From Arsukibacterium indicum (GTDB taxonomy: Bacteria > Pseudomonadota > Gammaproteobacteria > Enterobacterales > Alteromonadaceae): 64,000 nucleotides of DNA. Position 1 is the first letter of the stretch; every line of letters starts with the position of its first letter. Shown piece by piece: positions 25,052 through 33,787 of this stretch. Location of the stretch: assembly GCF_019100565.1 (NCBI RefSeq), contig NZ_JAHRID010000002.1:248001-312000 (forward strand), in the 5' to 3' direction. Made by a program: the position numbers and the translations under genes. The notes under the pieces are model-generated. The model was not told the origin of the DNA. It ran no database searches and saw only the letters and a program-made list of their open reading frames with translations.

Positions 25052-26491
25052 TTAATTAAACCCGATATAGCTGAAGAATACTGTCAGCATGTTATAGCCA
25101 AAATAGATGGTCAGCACAGTGTTAACAAAAATAATTGCCAGGATCACCGGGATAAAGGTACCCAGCGAAAAGTTAACGTATTTTTGTAAAAATGAGCCGG
25201 CAAAGCCCGGGTTGCCTTCAATCATTTCGGCATCCAGGTTTTGCTTTTTCCAGCGGTAAATCACAAATAAACATAACAACAGGCCATTTAGCGGCAGTAT
25301 TGTTTCATAGAACATGTCGTAAATCAGCGCAAAAAACGACTTGGGATTGCCACCATAACTTAGGATATTGCTTAGCCAGTCAACCCGGCCAAACGACAGC
25401 GCACTGATCATAGCCAGCACAATCATCGCGCCACCAAGTGAATAGAGTGCCTTACGCCGGCTGAGGCCTTTGCCATCCATAATACTGGCTACAGGTACCT
25501 CAATTATCGACACCAGTGACGTCATCGCTGCAAAGAACACCAACAGGAAGAAGAACGAAGCAATAAAAGATGCACCAAAATAGCCAATATCTGCTTGCAG
25601 CGCTAAAAAGATTTTTGGCAGAAACATAAAAATCATGCCAATGCTTGACTCTGACAACTCGCTGATTTCAATATCCGGGTTAAAGGAAAACGCCGCTGGT
25701 AAAATTAATAAACCTGAACAACAAGCAACCAACAGCGACAATGCTGCGACCATTTTGCCGGCAGACACAATATTATTGTTTTTCTGAATGTAGGAGCCGT
25801 AAGTAATTAAAATACCCATCGCCAGCGACAGCGAGAAAAAGGCCTGGGCCAGCGCACCATTTAATACGTTACCGTTTATTTTACTAAAGTCCGGTACCAG
25901 GAAGAACTTAACCCCCAGCATGGCGTTATCCAGGGTCAGTACGTAAACTACCAGGGCAATTAACATTACAAATAAGGTAGGCATTAACACGGTAGTGGCT
26001 TTTTCAATGCCTTTTTTCACGCCGCCCTGCAGAATTAAAAAGGTCAGGCCTACCACTATCGCCATATATACAAACAGCTCGTTACTGTTAATAAAAACAT
26101 CAAAGCCAGCGGGGTCAGCCAGCAGATCCAGCTGGCCCATCATCGCTTTACCCAGATAACCGGCTATCCAGACCGTAATCACCAGATAAAACACCCCAAT
26201 CATAAAGGGAGTAATAACCGACAACCAGCCAACGGTGCGCCAGGCCCGGTTCTGGCCAATTTCAGTATAGGCGCCCAGTGGGTTTTGCCGGGTATGCCGA
26301 CCCAGGCTCATTTCGGCCAGCATCACCGGTAAGCAGACAAAAAAAACAAAAATGGCGTAGATAATTAAAAAAGCGGCACCGCCGTTTTTACTGGCCATCA
26401 CCGGAAAAGCCACCAGGTTACCTATGCCGACAGCCGACCCGGCGGCGGCCAGAATAAACCCCAGGCTGGAGCTGAATTGTTCACGTTTCAT
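25052..26491 (-). CDS. sodium-dependent transporter of the NSS/SNF family
   Basis: Neurotransmitter:sodium symporter family protein of 479 aa with 12 hydrophobic segments. TM1 has the unwound-helix signature AAAGSAVGIGN, and TM6/TM8-type segments contain AFFSLSLAMGILITYGSY and FFAAMTSLVSIIEV. These transporters take up amino acids or related solutes with Na+. The LeuT gate region NFLRFP is here NLVAFP, so the gating Arg (LeuT R30) is replaced by Ala. That points to a different substrate from LeuT, as in a subset of bacterial members. It is monocistronic. Confidence 0.86.
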   Translation of the reverse strand: MKREQFSSSLGFILAAAGSAVGIGNLVAFPVMASKNGGAAFLIIYAIFVFFVCLPVMLAEMSLGRHTRQNPLGAYTEIGQNRAWRTVGWLSVITPFMIGVFYLVITVWIAGYLGKAMMGQLDLLADPAGFDVFINSNELFVYMAIVVGLTFLILQGGVKKGIEKATTVLMPTLFVMLIALVVYVLTLDNAMLGVKFFLVPDFSKINGNVLNGALAQAFFSLSLAMGILITYGSYIQKNNNIVSAGKMVAALSLLVACCSGLLILPAAFSFNPDIEISELSESSIGMIFMFLPKIFLALQADIGYFGASFIASFFFLLVFFAAMTSLVSIIEVPVASIMDGKGLSRRKALYSLGGAMIVLAMISALSFGRVDWLSNILSYGGNPKSFFALIYDMFYETILPLNGLLLCLFVIYRWKKQNLDAEMIEGNPGFAGSFLQKYVNFSLGTFIPVILAIIFVNTVLTIYFGYNMLTVFFSYIGFN

Positions 26492-26684
26492 TGGATTGCG
26501 GACTCCCTGAATCTTTTTATTAGAATGGTTGTTTTAATATTTTTATCATGTTCGCACAGCATGCTAACAGCAGGCTGCGGCAAATCCTAGCCCGACCTGA
26601 CATAAAGAGTATAAAGGCGGGGCTAATTGGTTTTGCCAGGCATTTCTGCTATCTTGCGTCGATTAATTGCAACGGGGTTTTACC

Positions 26685-26984
26685 ATGTTCTATATGATTT
26701 ACTCTGAAGATGCGGCCAATAGTCTGGAAAACCGGTTGGCAACCCGGCCGGCTCATCTGGCGAGGCTGCAAGCACTGAATGAGGAAGGTCGTTTACTGAT
26801 TGCCGGCCCGCTACCGGCCATTGACAGTAACGAACCGGGTGGCGCTGGCTTTACCGGGTCATTGGTAGTGGCTGAATTCACCTCGTTAGCCGCCGCTCAA
26901 AGCTGGGCTGACAGTGACCCCTACCTAACTGCCGGCGTGTACGTTAAATCGACAGTAAAACCGTTTAAAAGGGTATTGCCGTAA
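26685..26984 (+). CDS. yciI: YciI family protein
   Basis: A 99-aa protein closely matching E. coli YciI over its whole length, for example [40 protein letters not shown] and VKPFKRVLP. YciI-like proteins have a ferredoxin-like fold with conserved His/Asp residues and no firm function. An upstream TTG at 26667 is open, but the ATG at 26685 gives the family N-terminus ([10 protein letters not shown]). galE starts on the base after the stop codon, so the two are cotranscribed. Confidence 0.9.
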   Translation: MFYMIYSEDAANSLENRLATRPAHLARLQALNEEGRLLIAGPLPAIDSNEPGGAGFTGSLVVAEFTSLAAAQSWADSDPYLTAGVYVKSTVKPFKRVLP

Positions 26985-28001
26985 ATGACCTACATTCTGC
27001 TAACGGGCGGCGCTGGCTATATCGGCAGCCACACTGCACTGGCACTATTGCGTTCCGGCTATCAGGTGATCAGCTTCGATAACTACAGCAACTCTTCTGC
27101 CACCGCCCTGCAGCGGGTCGAAAAGCTGGCAGACAGAAGCATGATCAGTATCAGCGGCGATATCAGAGACGAAGCAGCGCTTAGCGCCGTATTCCGCCAG
27201 TACCCGATAACTGCCGTGGTACATTTTGCCGGTTTAAAAGCCGTGGGCGAATCAACAGAGCAGCCGCTGCATTATTACGACAACAATGTTGGCGGTACTA
27301 TTAGCCTGTGCCGGGTGATGCGTGAGTTTGACGTTAAAAAGCTGGTGTTCAGCTCCTCGGCCACCGTGTATGGCGATCCGGAAGTAGTGCCTATCGCTGA
27401 AACAGCAGCGCGCTCGGCCACTAACCCGTATGGCCAGAGTAAACTGATGATCGAGCATATTCTGGAAGATCTGGTTAAAGCAGAACCTGATTGGGGCATT
27501 ACCCTGCTGCGCTATTTTAACCCGGTTGGCGCTGACAGCAGTGGTCAGATTGGCGAAGACCCGAACGGCATTCCCAACAACCTGATGCCGTTTATCTCAC
27601 AGGTAGCCGTGGGAAAACGCGATAAGCTGAGCATTTTTGGTAACGACTACCCTACTCCCGACGGCACTGGCGTGCGTGACTATATTCATGTGGTCGATTT
27701 GGCCGCCGGCCATCTGAAAGCGCTGCAATACCTTAACAACCATCAGGGCATTGAAGCGATAAATCTCGGCACCGGTACCGGCTACAGTGTATTGGATATG
27801 GTCAGGGCCTTCAGCCAGGTTAATCAGGTTGAGGTGCCTTACCAGATTGCGCCACGCCGGCCCGGTGATATTGCCAGTTGTTACGCACTGCCAGCCAAAG
27901 CATTAACACTGCTCGGCTGGCAGGCTGAGAAAACCCTGGACGATATGGTACGCGACAGCTGGCGCTGGCAAAGCCAGAACCCCAATGGTTACGGCGAGTA
28001 A
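26985..28001 (+). CDS. galE: UDP-glucose 4-epimerase
   Basis: GalE interconverts UDP-glucose and UDP-galactose, feeding Leloir metabolism and surface-polysaccharide synthesis. The 338-aa protein has the NAD-binding GGAGYIGSHT motif at residues 8-17, the catalytic SSSATVYG and YGQSK (Tyr-x-x-x-Lys) motifs, and RYFNPVGAD. No other gal genes are adjacent. It directly abuts yciI and is followed by a terminator. Confidence 0.94.
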   Translation: MTYILLTGGAGYIGSHTALALLRSGYQVISFDNYSNSSATALQRVEKLADRSMISISGDIRDEAALSAVFRQYPITAVVHFAGLKAVGESTEQPLHYYDNNVGGTISLCRVMREFDVKKLVFSSSATVYGDPEVVPIAETAARSATNPYGQSKLMIEHILEDLVKAEPDWGITLLRYFNPVGADSSGQIGEDPNGIPNNLMPFISQVAVGKRDKLSIFGNDYPTPDGTGVRDYIHVVDLAAGHLKALQYLNNHQGIEAINLGTGTGYSVLDMVRAFSQVNQVEVPYQIAPRRPGDIASCYALPAKALTLLGWQAEKTLDDMVRDSWRWQSQNPNGYGE

Positions 28002-28011
28002 TCACAGCGGC

Positions 28012-28037
28012 AGACCGCACTGCAGCGTGCGGTCTTT
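28012..28037 (+). terminator. rho-independent terminator after galE
   Basis: AGACCGCAC (28012-28020) and GTGCGGTCT (28027-28035) form a 9-bp stem with a short T-run. It reaches the stop codon of the converging lipoprotein gene. Confidence 0.75.
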
Positions 28038-29133
28038 ATGGTAGCGGCATACGCATTATGCCGCCTTTAAACAAGCCAAAATAGATAACCTGTTGCTGAT
28101 TTTCTTCCACCAGGATCATACTGCGTACCCCACCAAAAAAATCCTGCTCAGGGTACTGATATTGCTGCCAGCTGGCGCCGCCATCGTCAGTCCATTCAAT
28201 AATCAGCGGTTGCGGCTCGGTGAAGTTCTTGGCCCAACCCGCGGTGTAAATCCGCTCTGGCGCATCAGGGTCGATTATCAGGTCAAAATAAAACCGGAAG
28301 TTGACGTTGTCGAGCACAGCTTGCCAGCTCTGGCCATGGTCTGTACTGCGGACAATTCCCCCTTCAGCACTGACATACACCGTTTGCGGATCATCCGGTG
28401 CATAGCGAATTGCCTTTATTGAGCTGGGGTTTGGAAATAAATCGGTATGGGCAACCGCTTGCTCACTTGCCACGTCATACTGATAAAAAATGCCGTTTTC
28501 AATGGCACCCTGGCCGCCATACCAAATGGTCTGACCATCAGCCGATTGGGTTAATGCCGTTTTTGGCTGACCAAAACCACCAAAGTCACCATGCACCGCT
28601 TTCCAGGTCTGGCCCATGTCACTGGAGCTGGCCAGCACATCTATGCCGGTAGCATAAACCAGCTGCGCCACGGCATCATAGTGCATGGCAAAAATGGCTT
28701 CATTTTCGCCGGCCATACCAAACTGGTAATCAATTTCATGCCAGTCACTGCCGCCATTAAAGCTTTCAAACAGTAAGTATGCCGGAAAACCCTCCTGGTT
28801 GGTTTTAACAGTAGATGCCAGCCAGTGCTGCTCAGTCAGCAGGCTCATGGCCATCACGTCATAGCCTTCAAGGCCTGCGCCAGTCCAGCCACCGCTGCTG
28901 GTCTGGCGATGCACGCCATCATCACTGGCGGCCAGCAGAACGCCATTGTGCTGATACAGCTCATTAATAATATAACCATCCAGCCCCTGAAAACTCAGTT
29001 CAACCGGCGGCGCGGGCGATACCGGCGGCGGTGGCGGCTGCTGCACCGGTGCTGTGCTCCCGCCACCACAAGCAGTAACCAGCAAAACACCAAGCCACAA
29101 TCCACAAGCTGCCAAAAACCTGTTTACCCTCAT
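28036..29133 (-). CDS. lipoprotein with BNR/sortilin-like beta-propeller
   Basis: A 365-aa predicted lipoprotein. The signal peptide ends in the lipobox VTAC (Cys22), followed by a Pro-rich linker (about residues 30-43). The rest contains repeats of the Asp-box/BNR type: SFNGGSDWHEI, SSDMGQTWKAV, STDHGQSWQAV and TDDGGASWQQY. Such repeats form beta-propellers of the VPS10/sortilin or photosystem-assembly (YCF48) type. No sialidase catalytic residues are evident, so a binding or scaffold role is more likely. It has no close operon partner. Confidence 0.8.
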   Translation of the reverse strand: MRVNRFLAACGLWLGVLLVTACGGGSTAPVQQPPPPPVSPAPPVELSFQGLDGYIINELYQHNGVLLAASDDGVHRQTSSGGWTGAGLEGYDVMAMSLLTEQHWLASTVKTNQEGFPAYLLFESFNGGSDWHEIDYQFGMAGENEAIFAMHYDAVAQLVYATGIDVLASSSDMGQTWKAVHGDFGGFGQPKTALTQSADGQTIWYGGQGAIENGIFYQYDVASEQAVAHTDLFPNPSSIKAIRYAPDDPQTVYVSAEGGIVRSTDHGQSWQAVLDNVNFRFYFDLIIDPDAPERIYTAGWAKNFTEPQPLIIEWTDDGGASWQQYQYPEQDFFGGVRSMILVEENQQQVIYFGLFKGGIMRMPLP

Positions 29134-29273
29134 CTCTCACTCCATTTCAGCCACCGGTAGGGCTACTTTAGCTTAAAATCGCCGCCTTTTTGTAATTAAA
29201 AGTTAACAGCTAATTCACTAAAACCAAAGTGATGCAGAAAAAAAGATAACCGGCAGGCAGTAAATGGTATTAA

Positions 29274-29295
29274 AAAAGGCGCCGCAGCGCCTTTT
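29274..29295 (-). terminator. rho-independent terminator after rluB
   Basis: On the minus strand, AAAAGGCGC and GCGCCTTTT pair around a 4-base loop (plus coordinates 29274-29282 and 29287-29295), ending in a T-run. It lies 14 bases after the rluB stop. Confidence 0.88.
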
Positions 29296-29308
29296 GGTTA
29301 AGATTTTT

Positions 29309-30289
29309 TCAACTCTGGCCCTGACGGGTCGGCTTTTTGCCGGTGGGCTGGCGCTGGGTTGATTTACCCTTGCTGACTGGCGCGCGCTGCGGTTTAGCCG
29401 CTGGCTTTGGTTTGGGTTCGGCTTTTTTAGCCGGCGTTTTCTCAGCAATCTGGTGCTTGCGTACCGCGCGCTTCATACTGGCCAGGCGACGACGCCGTTC
29501 GGTGCGATCTTCGCTTTTAACCATGGTCTGTTCTTCTGGCCCTAAGTGCACTAACTTACGCAGATAGTTTACCTCGTCCAGCGGATACTCAGCATAACCC
29601 CCTGCCGGAATATGCTTAGGCAGCAATAAATCACCATAGCGTACCCGGATAAGCCGGCTCACTACTGCGCCCTGAGATTCCCACATCCGCCGTACTTCTC
29701 GGTTGCGGCCTTCGGTTAACACCACATGGAACCAGCGGTTAATGCCCTCACCCGGCAACGCTTTAATTTTCTTAAAGTTCGCTTTGCCGTCCTCAAGCTC
29801 AACCCCGGTGCGCAGTCGCTGGATCATGGCATCATTAATATCGCCAAATACCCGTACTGCATACTCCCGCTCAACTTCAAATTTTGGATGCATTAAGCGA
29901 TTGGCGAGCTCGCCATCGGTAGTAAACAGCAATAAACCCGAGGTATTAATATCCAGCCGGCCAATCGCTATCCAGCGGGCGCCTTTAATGCTTGGCAAGC
30001 GGGAAAATACTGTGGGCCGTCCTTCCGGATCTGTACGCGAACATATTTCGCCTTCCGGTTTATGATAGGCCAGTACCCGGCAAATTTGCTGCTGTTCACT
30101 GGCCAATTGCACCGGATGGCCGTCAACCCGCACCGCCTGGGTGGTGCTGACCCGATCGCCGAGTGTTGCCGGCTTGCCATCTACGGTAACCCGGCCCTTA
30201 CTAATCCAGTCTTCCATTTCCCGGCGCGAACCAATACCAGCGCGGGCTAATACTTTTTGCAGTTTTTCGCTGCTGCTTTTATCACTCAT
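29309..30289 (-). CDS. rluB: 23S rRNA pseudouridine(2605) synthase
   Basis: RluB isomerises U2605 in 23S rRNA. The 326-aa protein has an N-terminal S4 domain ([22 protein letters not shown]), a catalytic domain with [26 protein letters not shown] (nucleophilic Asp), and [21 protein letters not shown]. The C-terminal 70 residues are a Lys/Pro/Arg-rich basic tail, typical of RluB from this group. The start overlaps scpB by one base; the gene ends the scpA-scpB-rluB run. Confidence 0.92.
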   Translation of the reverse strand: MSDKSSSEKLQKVLARAGIGSRREMEDWISKGRVTVDGKPATLGDRVSTTQAVRVDGHPVQLASEQQQICRVLAYHKPEGEICSRTDPEGRPTVFSRLPSIKGARWIAIGRLDINTSGLLLFTTDGELANRLMHPKFEVEREYAVRVFGDINDAMIQRLRTGVELEDGKANFKKIKALPGEGINRWFHVVLTEGRNREVRRMWESQGAVVSRLIRVRYGDLLLPKHIPAGGYAEYPLDEVNYLRKLVHLGPEEQTMVKSEDRTERRRRLASMKRAVRKHQIAEKTPAKKAEPKPKPAAKPQRAPVSKGKSTQRQPTGKKPTRQGQS

Positions 30290-30873
30290 TAGTGTAATTC
30301 TCCTGTCATCTCGACGGTGGGAAGAAGATCAGCCGTCAGCTCGGTAAACTCGGGCAGTGGCGGCAAATCGCTAAGGCTTTTTAAGCCAAAATAATCTAAA
30401 AATAACGCGGTGGTGGCATACAGCCCTGGCCGGCCCGGTACTTCTTTGTGGCCAACCACCTTTACCCAGCCGCGATCCAGCAAAGTACGAATAATCTGCG
30501 TACTGACCGTTACGCCGCGCACTTCTTCAATTTCGCCCCGGGTAATGGGTTGTTTATAGGCTATAAGCGCCAGGGTTTCCAATACGGCGCGGGAATAGCG
30601 GGCAGAGCGCTCTGGCCAGAGCTGGGCTAAGTCATCACTGAGCTCAGGCCGGGTTACAAAACGAAAACCAGAAGCCGTATGCTGCAGCACAATGCCGCGG
30701 GCGCTGTAGTCGTCTTGTAACTGACGAATTGTAGCATCTATCCTGCTTTTACTGACAGTAAAACGTTGCAGCACTGAGGCCTGCAGTTCTGCCACACTTA
30801 ATGGCTGTTCGCTGGCAAAAATCGCCGCTTCAATTAACTGCAGCAATTGAATATCATTTATTTTCTGGGCCAT
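30289..30873 (-). CDS. scpB: segregation and condensation protein B
   Basis: ScpB is the kite (winged-helix) subunit of the Smc-ScpAB condensin complex. The 194-aa protein has the two winged-helix units: [18 protein letters not shown] at the N-terminus and [24 protein letters not shown] in the second. It abuts scpA (one-base overlap at 30873) and rluB. In Alteromonadales and Pseudomonas the ScpAB genes sit in this position, although the related enterobacteria use MukBEF. Confidence 0.92.
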   Translation of the reverse strand: MAQKINDIQLLQLIEAAIFASEQPLSVAELQASVLQRFTVSKSRIDATIRQLQDDYSARGIVLQHTASGFRFVTRPELSDDLAQLWPERSARYSRAVLETLALIAYKQPITRGEIEEVRGVTVSTQIIRTLLDRGWVKVVGHKEVPGRPGLYATTALFLDYFGLKSLSDLPPLPEFTELTADLLPTVEMTGELH

Positions 30874-31694
30874 CAGCGATGCTCCCGGGCTAGTTTGACA
30901 TGGATCTGGCCGTAGGCCTCCACTTGCGTCAGCTCTACCATTTTTTCCTTAGTCAGCTCCAGTATCGCCAGAAAGCTCACCACCACGCCCTCGCGCCCCT
31001 CGGCCAGCTCAAAGCAATCTTCAAATGCCAGATAACCTTGCTGCTGTTGCAGTAACGCTAAAATCCGGCTCATCCGCTCGCGGGTAGACAAATGCTCGCG
31101 TTTAATATGATGATGCTGAAAATCTTTCGCCCGCTGCATAATGCTTTTCAGGGCCATCACCAGCTCACTCAGCTCTACTTCCGGCAGCACCACTAACGGG
31201 CTGAAGTTGTCAGCAAGGGCAGCCCGGGCACCAAAATAGTCACGCTCATCACGAGGTAAGCTGTCCAGCTCAGTCGCAGCCTGCTTATACACTTCATATT
31301 CCTGCAACCGGCGAATGAGCTCGGCCCGCGGGTCTTGCTCATCGTCATCATGCTGGGTATGTTTTGGTAACAATAAACGTGACTTTATTTCGGCCAGCAT
31401 CGCAGCCATTACCAGGTATTCGGCCGCCAGTTCAAAATTCAGGCCCTGCATCAGTTCAATATATTCCATATATTGCAGGGTAATTTCGTTTACCGGTAAA
31501 TCGACAATATCAAACTTATGCTTGCGGATGAGATACAGTAAAAAATCGAGCGGGCCTTCAAAGGCATCCAGCATCACTTCCAGCGCATCAGGCGGAATAT
31601 ACAAATCTTCCGGCCGGTTATGCACGGCCTCGCCGCGGACAAAAGCCAGCGGCAATGGCGGTTGCACCGTTAAATTTGCAGGAGGATTACTCAT
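30873..31694 (-). CDS. scpA: segregation and condensation protein A
   Basis: ScpA is the kleisin subunit of the Smc-ScpAB complex. The 273-aa protein has the characteristic FEGPLDFLLYLIRKHKFDIVDLPV N-terminal segment, whose helix binds the Smc neck, then YLVMAAMLAEIKSRLLLP. The C-terminal winged-helix carries VSFLAILELTKEKMVELTQ. It is followed by scpB and rluB. No smc gene is in the window. Confidence 0.92.
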   Translation of the reverse strand: MSNPPANLTVQPPLPLAFVRGEAVHNRPEDLYIPPDALEVMLDAFEGPLDFLLYLIRKHKFDIVDLPVNEITLQYMEYIELMQGLNFELAAEYLVMAAMLAEIKSRLLLPKHTQHDDDEQDPRAELIRRLQEYEVYKQAATELDSLPRDERDYFGARAALADNFSPLVVLPEVELSELVMALKSIMQRAKDFQHHHIKREHLSTRERMSRILALLQQQQGYLAFEDCFELAEGREGVVVSFLAILELTKEKMVELTQVEAYGQIHVKLAREHR

Positions 31695-31716
31695 CAGCTA
31701 CTAGTTACTGTCTGTG

Positions 31717-32337
31717 TTACATAAAGGGTGTCGGGTCACCACGGCCTTCACGTAGCACAGTGGCACCGTCTTCTGACAAGTCAACTACGGTAGTCGGATC
31801 TTCACCTATTACCCCACCATGTAAAATTAAGTCAACCTGACGCTCCAGTTGCGAGCGCATATCATCCGGATCAGCTTCTGCAAATTGCTGGCCGGGTAAA
31901 ATTAAACTGGTCGACAACAGTGGTTCTCCCAGTTCTGCTAACAATGCCTGAGCAATTTTATTTTCCGGGATCCGTAAACCTATGGTTTTTTTCTTATCAT
32001 TTAACAAGCGCCGGGGCACTTCTTTGGTGCCCCGTAATATAAAGGTATATGCGCCCGGCGTATTGTTTTTAATCAGCCGGAAGGCGGTATTCTCAACCTT
32101 GGCGTAAACCGACAACTCTGATAAATCGCGGCACATCAGGGTGAAATGATGATCACCGCTTATCTGACGAATTTGGGTAATTCTATCCATGGCATTTTTA
32201 TCGCCGACATGGCAACCCAGCGCATAACCACTGTCGGTTGGATAAACCACGACACCACCTTGCTTAATGATTTGCACGGCTTGTTTCAGCAAACGTTGCT
32301 GCGGGTTCTCAGGGTGAATATGAAAAAATTGACTCAT
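31717..32337 (-). CDS. yciO: YciO-type Sua5/YrdC-family protein
   Basis: A 206-aa YrdC-fold protein close to E. coli YciO: VVYPTDSGYALGCHVGDK, FTLMCRDLSELSVYA, TPGAYTFILRGTKEVPRRL, IGLRIPENKIAQALL and STSLILPG. The family binds dsRNA/ATP. TsaC and Sua5 make threonylcarbamoyl-AMP for tRNA t6A, while YciO appears to have at most weak activity of this type and its role is open. It lies between scpA and yciV, as in many gammaproteobacteria. Confidence 0.88.
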   Translation of the reverse strand: MSQFFHIHPENPQQRLLKQAVQIIKQGGVVVYPTDSGYALGCHVGDKNAMDRITQIRQISGDHHFTLMCRDLSELSVYAKVENTAFRLIKNNTPGAYTFILRGTKEVPRRLLNDKKKTIGLRIPENKIAQALLAELGEPLLSTSLILPGQQFAEADPDDMRSQLERQVDLILHGGVIGEDPTTVVDLSEDGATVLREGRGDPTPFM

Positions 32338-32364
32338 TGAATATTCTTCTATTGTTGTTTTTAT

Positions 32365-33201
32365 TTAATTTAGTACCCAGTTATGCCAGACCGGCGTAAC
32401 ATCGTCTGTTAAATATAGATTTTTTCCAAGATCATTCCAGCTGGTTTGCTGATGAAAATCTGAACCGACCGAGGCAGTTAAGCCATGCAACTGACAAAGT
32501 GCCCATAACTCACGCTTTTGCACCGGCGTTTGCTGCGGCGAGATAATTTCCATCGCATCGCCACCGGCTGCAGCAAACTGTTCGGCCAGCCGCTTAACCC
32601 ATTTTGTTGTCAGTTTATACTTTAACGGGTGGGCCAGCACGGCAACCCCGCCGGCATCATGGATCCACTGCACCGCATCAGCCATCTCTACCCAGTTACT
32701 GGGCACATAACCTGTTTTACCGCGTCCCAGATATTTCTTAAACACATCATTAATCGAGCTGGCTTTACCAATATTCACCAGATGGCGGGCAAAATGAGTA
32801 CGGGTAACGGCCGCGCCATTGGCCAGTGCCTTCACCGCTGGCAGTACATCGGGGATCTGGCTTTTCTCCAACCGCCGCGCCATTTCCTCAGCCCGTTCCA
32901 GCCGGCGCTGCTGTTGTGATTCCAGCCGGGTCAGTAATTGCGGACAATCAGGATCAATATTAAGGCCAACAATATGAATTTCCAGTTGTTGCCAGCGGGT
33001 GGATATTTCCACACCATTAATCAGCCGCAATGCCAGTTGCTGTTCGGCAATCGTCTGGCGGGCCGGAGCTAAACCCGCTACGGTATCATGATCCGTAATC
33101 GCCAGCGCGTCCACGCCGCGCTCAACGGCACGGGCAACCAGTTCGGCCGGCGATAACACGCCGTCAGAGCATAAAGTATGGCTGTGTAAATCAAATTTCA
33201 T
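32365..33201 (-). CDS. yciV: PHP-domain 5'-3' exonuclease YciV/Rnm (RNase AM)
   Basis: A 278-aa PHP-domain protein. Metal-binding motifs are DLHSHTLCSDG at residues 4-14, ITDHDTV near 40, EIS-type residues near 66 and GSDFHQ near the C-terminus. E. coli YciV (RNase AM, Rnm) is a 5'-3' exonuclease that matures rRNA 5' ends and trims short RNA; it also acts on 3',5'-bisphosphorylated nucleotides. The gene is divergent from the trp region, an arrangement common in enterics and relatives, where it is also called trpH. GAGGT lies 5 bases before the ATG. Confidence 0.88.
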   Translation of the reverse strand: MKFDLHSHTLCSDGVLSPAELVARAVERGVDALAITDHDTVAGLAPARQTIAEQQLALRLINGVEISTRWQQLEIHIVGLNIDPDCPQLLTRLESQQQRRLERAEEMARRLEKSQIPDVLPAVKALANGAAVTRTHFARHLVNIGKASSINDVFKKYLGRGKTGYVPSNWVEMADAVQWIHDAGGVAVLAHPLKYKLTTKWVKRLAEQFAAAGGDAMEIISPQQTPVQKRELWALCQLHGLTASVGSDFHQQTSWNDLGKNLYLTDDVTPVWHNWVLN

Positions 33202-33330
33202 TTATACCTCAATATCAGGCAGCTATTGTCGCACAGGGCTGCTGTTTGGCAAAGCATCCTGATTATTGGCCCGCTGAACCAGATTTGAGCAGCAAGCGTA
33301 ACCACTTCAAACTAATCATGAGGGGCATCT

Positions 33331-33510
33331 ATGTTTGGCTTTCTGAAACCCAACCCGGCAAAAAAATTGCGTAAAGCCTATGACAACAAGCTCGAACAAG
33401 CTATGCATGCGCAGCGCAATGGCGATATGCGGCTTTATGCCGACTTAACCGAACAGAGCGAACAAATCTGGCAGCAACTCACTGCGCTGGAGAAAAGTAA
33501 CGGCAATTAA
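33331..33510 (+). CDS. small DUF6435-type protein
   Basis: A 59-codon gene: ATG at 33331, TAA at 33508-33510, with a strong GAGGGG ribosome site 6 bases upstream. The protein begins MFGFLKPNPAKKLRKAYDNK and continues as a charged helical stretch (LEQAMHAQRNGDMRLYADL). This fits the DUF6435 family of small Alteromonadales/Vibrio proteins, which have no known function. It is unrelated in sequence to tryptophan synthesis, although it sits just before the trp promoter in the same direction. Confidence 0.75.
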   Translation: MFGFLKPNPAKKLRKAYDNKLEQAMHAQRNGDMRLYADLTEQSEQIWQQLTALEKSNGN

Positions 33511-33577
33511 CAGTGGAGCTGATAAAGCCATCTGGCCGCTTATACGCTTTTAATTCTGTTATATAACAAAACAGCAC

Positions 33578-33606
33578 TTGACGCGTGGCCGATTTCGCGG
33601 TTTTAT
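33578..33606 (+). promoter_or_regulatory. trp operon promoter
   Basis: TTGACG (33578-33583) and TTTTAT (33601-33606) are separated by 17 bases. The predicted start near 33613 is about 33 bases before the leader-peptide ATG, matching the short leader expected for an attenuated operon. Confidence 0.55.
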
Positions 33607-33610
33607 GTGG

Positions 33611-33625
33611 CGACTTAACTAATCG
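33611..33625 (+). promoter_or_regulatory. possible TrpR operator half-site
   Basis: CGACTTAACTAATCG overlaps the predicted transcription start. It shares the TTAACTA core with the E. coli TrpR operator, but only half of the dyad is well matched. No trpR gene is in the window. Confidence 0.25.
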
Positions 33626-33635
33626 AATCCGAGTG

Positions 33636-33768
33636 ATTAAAGCTAATGCAATTCAATACCGCATTCAACCTGACTAACTGGTGGTGGCACATACCCAACG
33701 GGCGTGTGTAGGCGTTGTATTAGCTTTAATTACCTAAGCCCGTTTCCTGATAAGAAGCGGGTTTTTTT
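33636..33768 (+). promoter_or_regulatory. trp attenuator
   Basis: The terminator is CCCGTTTC (33739-33746) with GAAGCGGG (33754-33761), followed by seven T. The antiterminator is AACGGGC (33697-33703) with GCCCGTT (33738-33744), which takes the left arm of the terminator. A ribosome stalled at the Trp codons would leave 33697-33703 free and favour read-through. A ribosome that reaches the stop codon would cover it and favour termination. A third helix, ATTAAAGCTAAT (33636-33647) with ATTAGCTTTAAT (33719-33730), encloses the leader ORF and does not clash with the terminator. It could form when the leader is not translated. Confidence 0.88.
33646..33711 (+). CDS. trpL: trp operon leader peptide
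   Basis: A 21-aa reading frame, ATG at 33646 and TAG at 33709-33711, encoding MQFNTAFNLTNWWWHIPNGRV. It holds three consecutive Trp codons (33679-33687), the hallmark of ribosome-mediated tryptophan attenuation. The ribosome site is weak. The start codon lies inside the 5' arm of a 12-bp perfect inverted repeat that encloses the whole leader gene. Confidence 0.9.
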   Translation: MQFNTAFNLTNWWWHIPNGRV

Positions 33769-33787
33769 ATTTTAAGAGATTAACATT

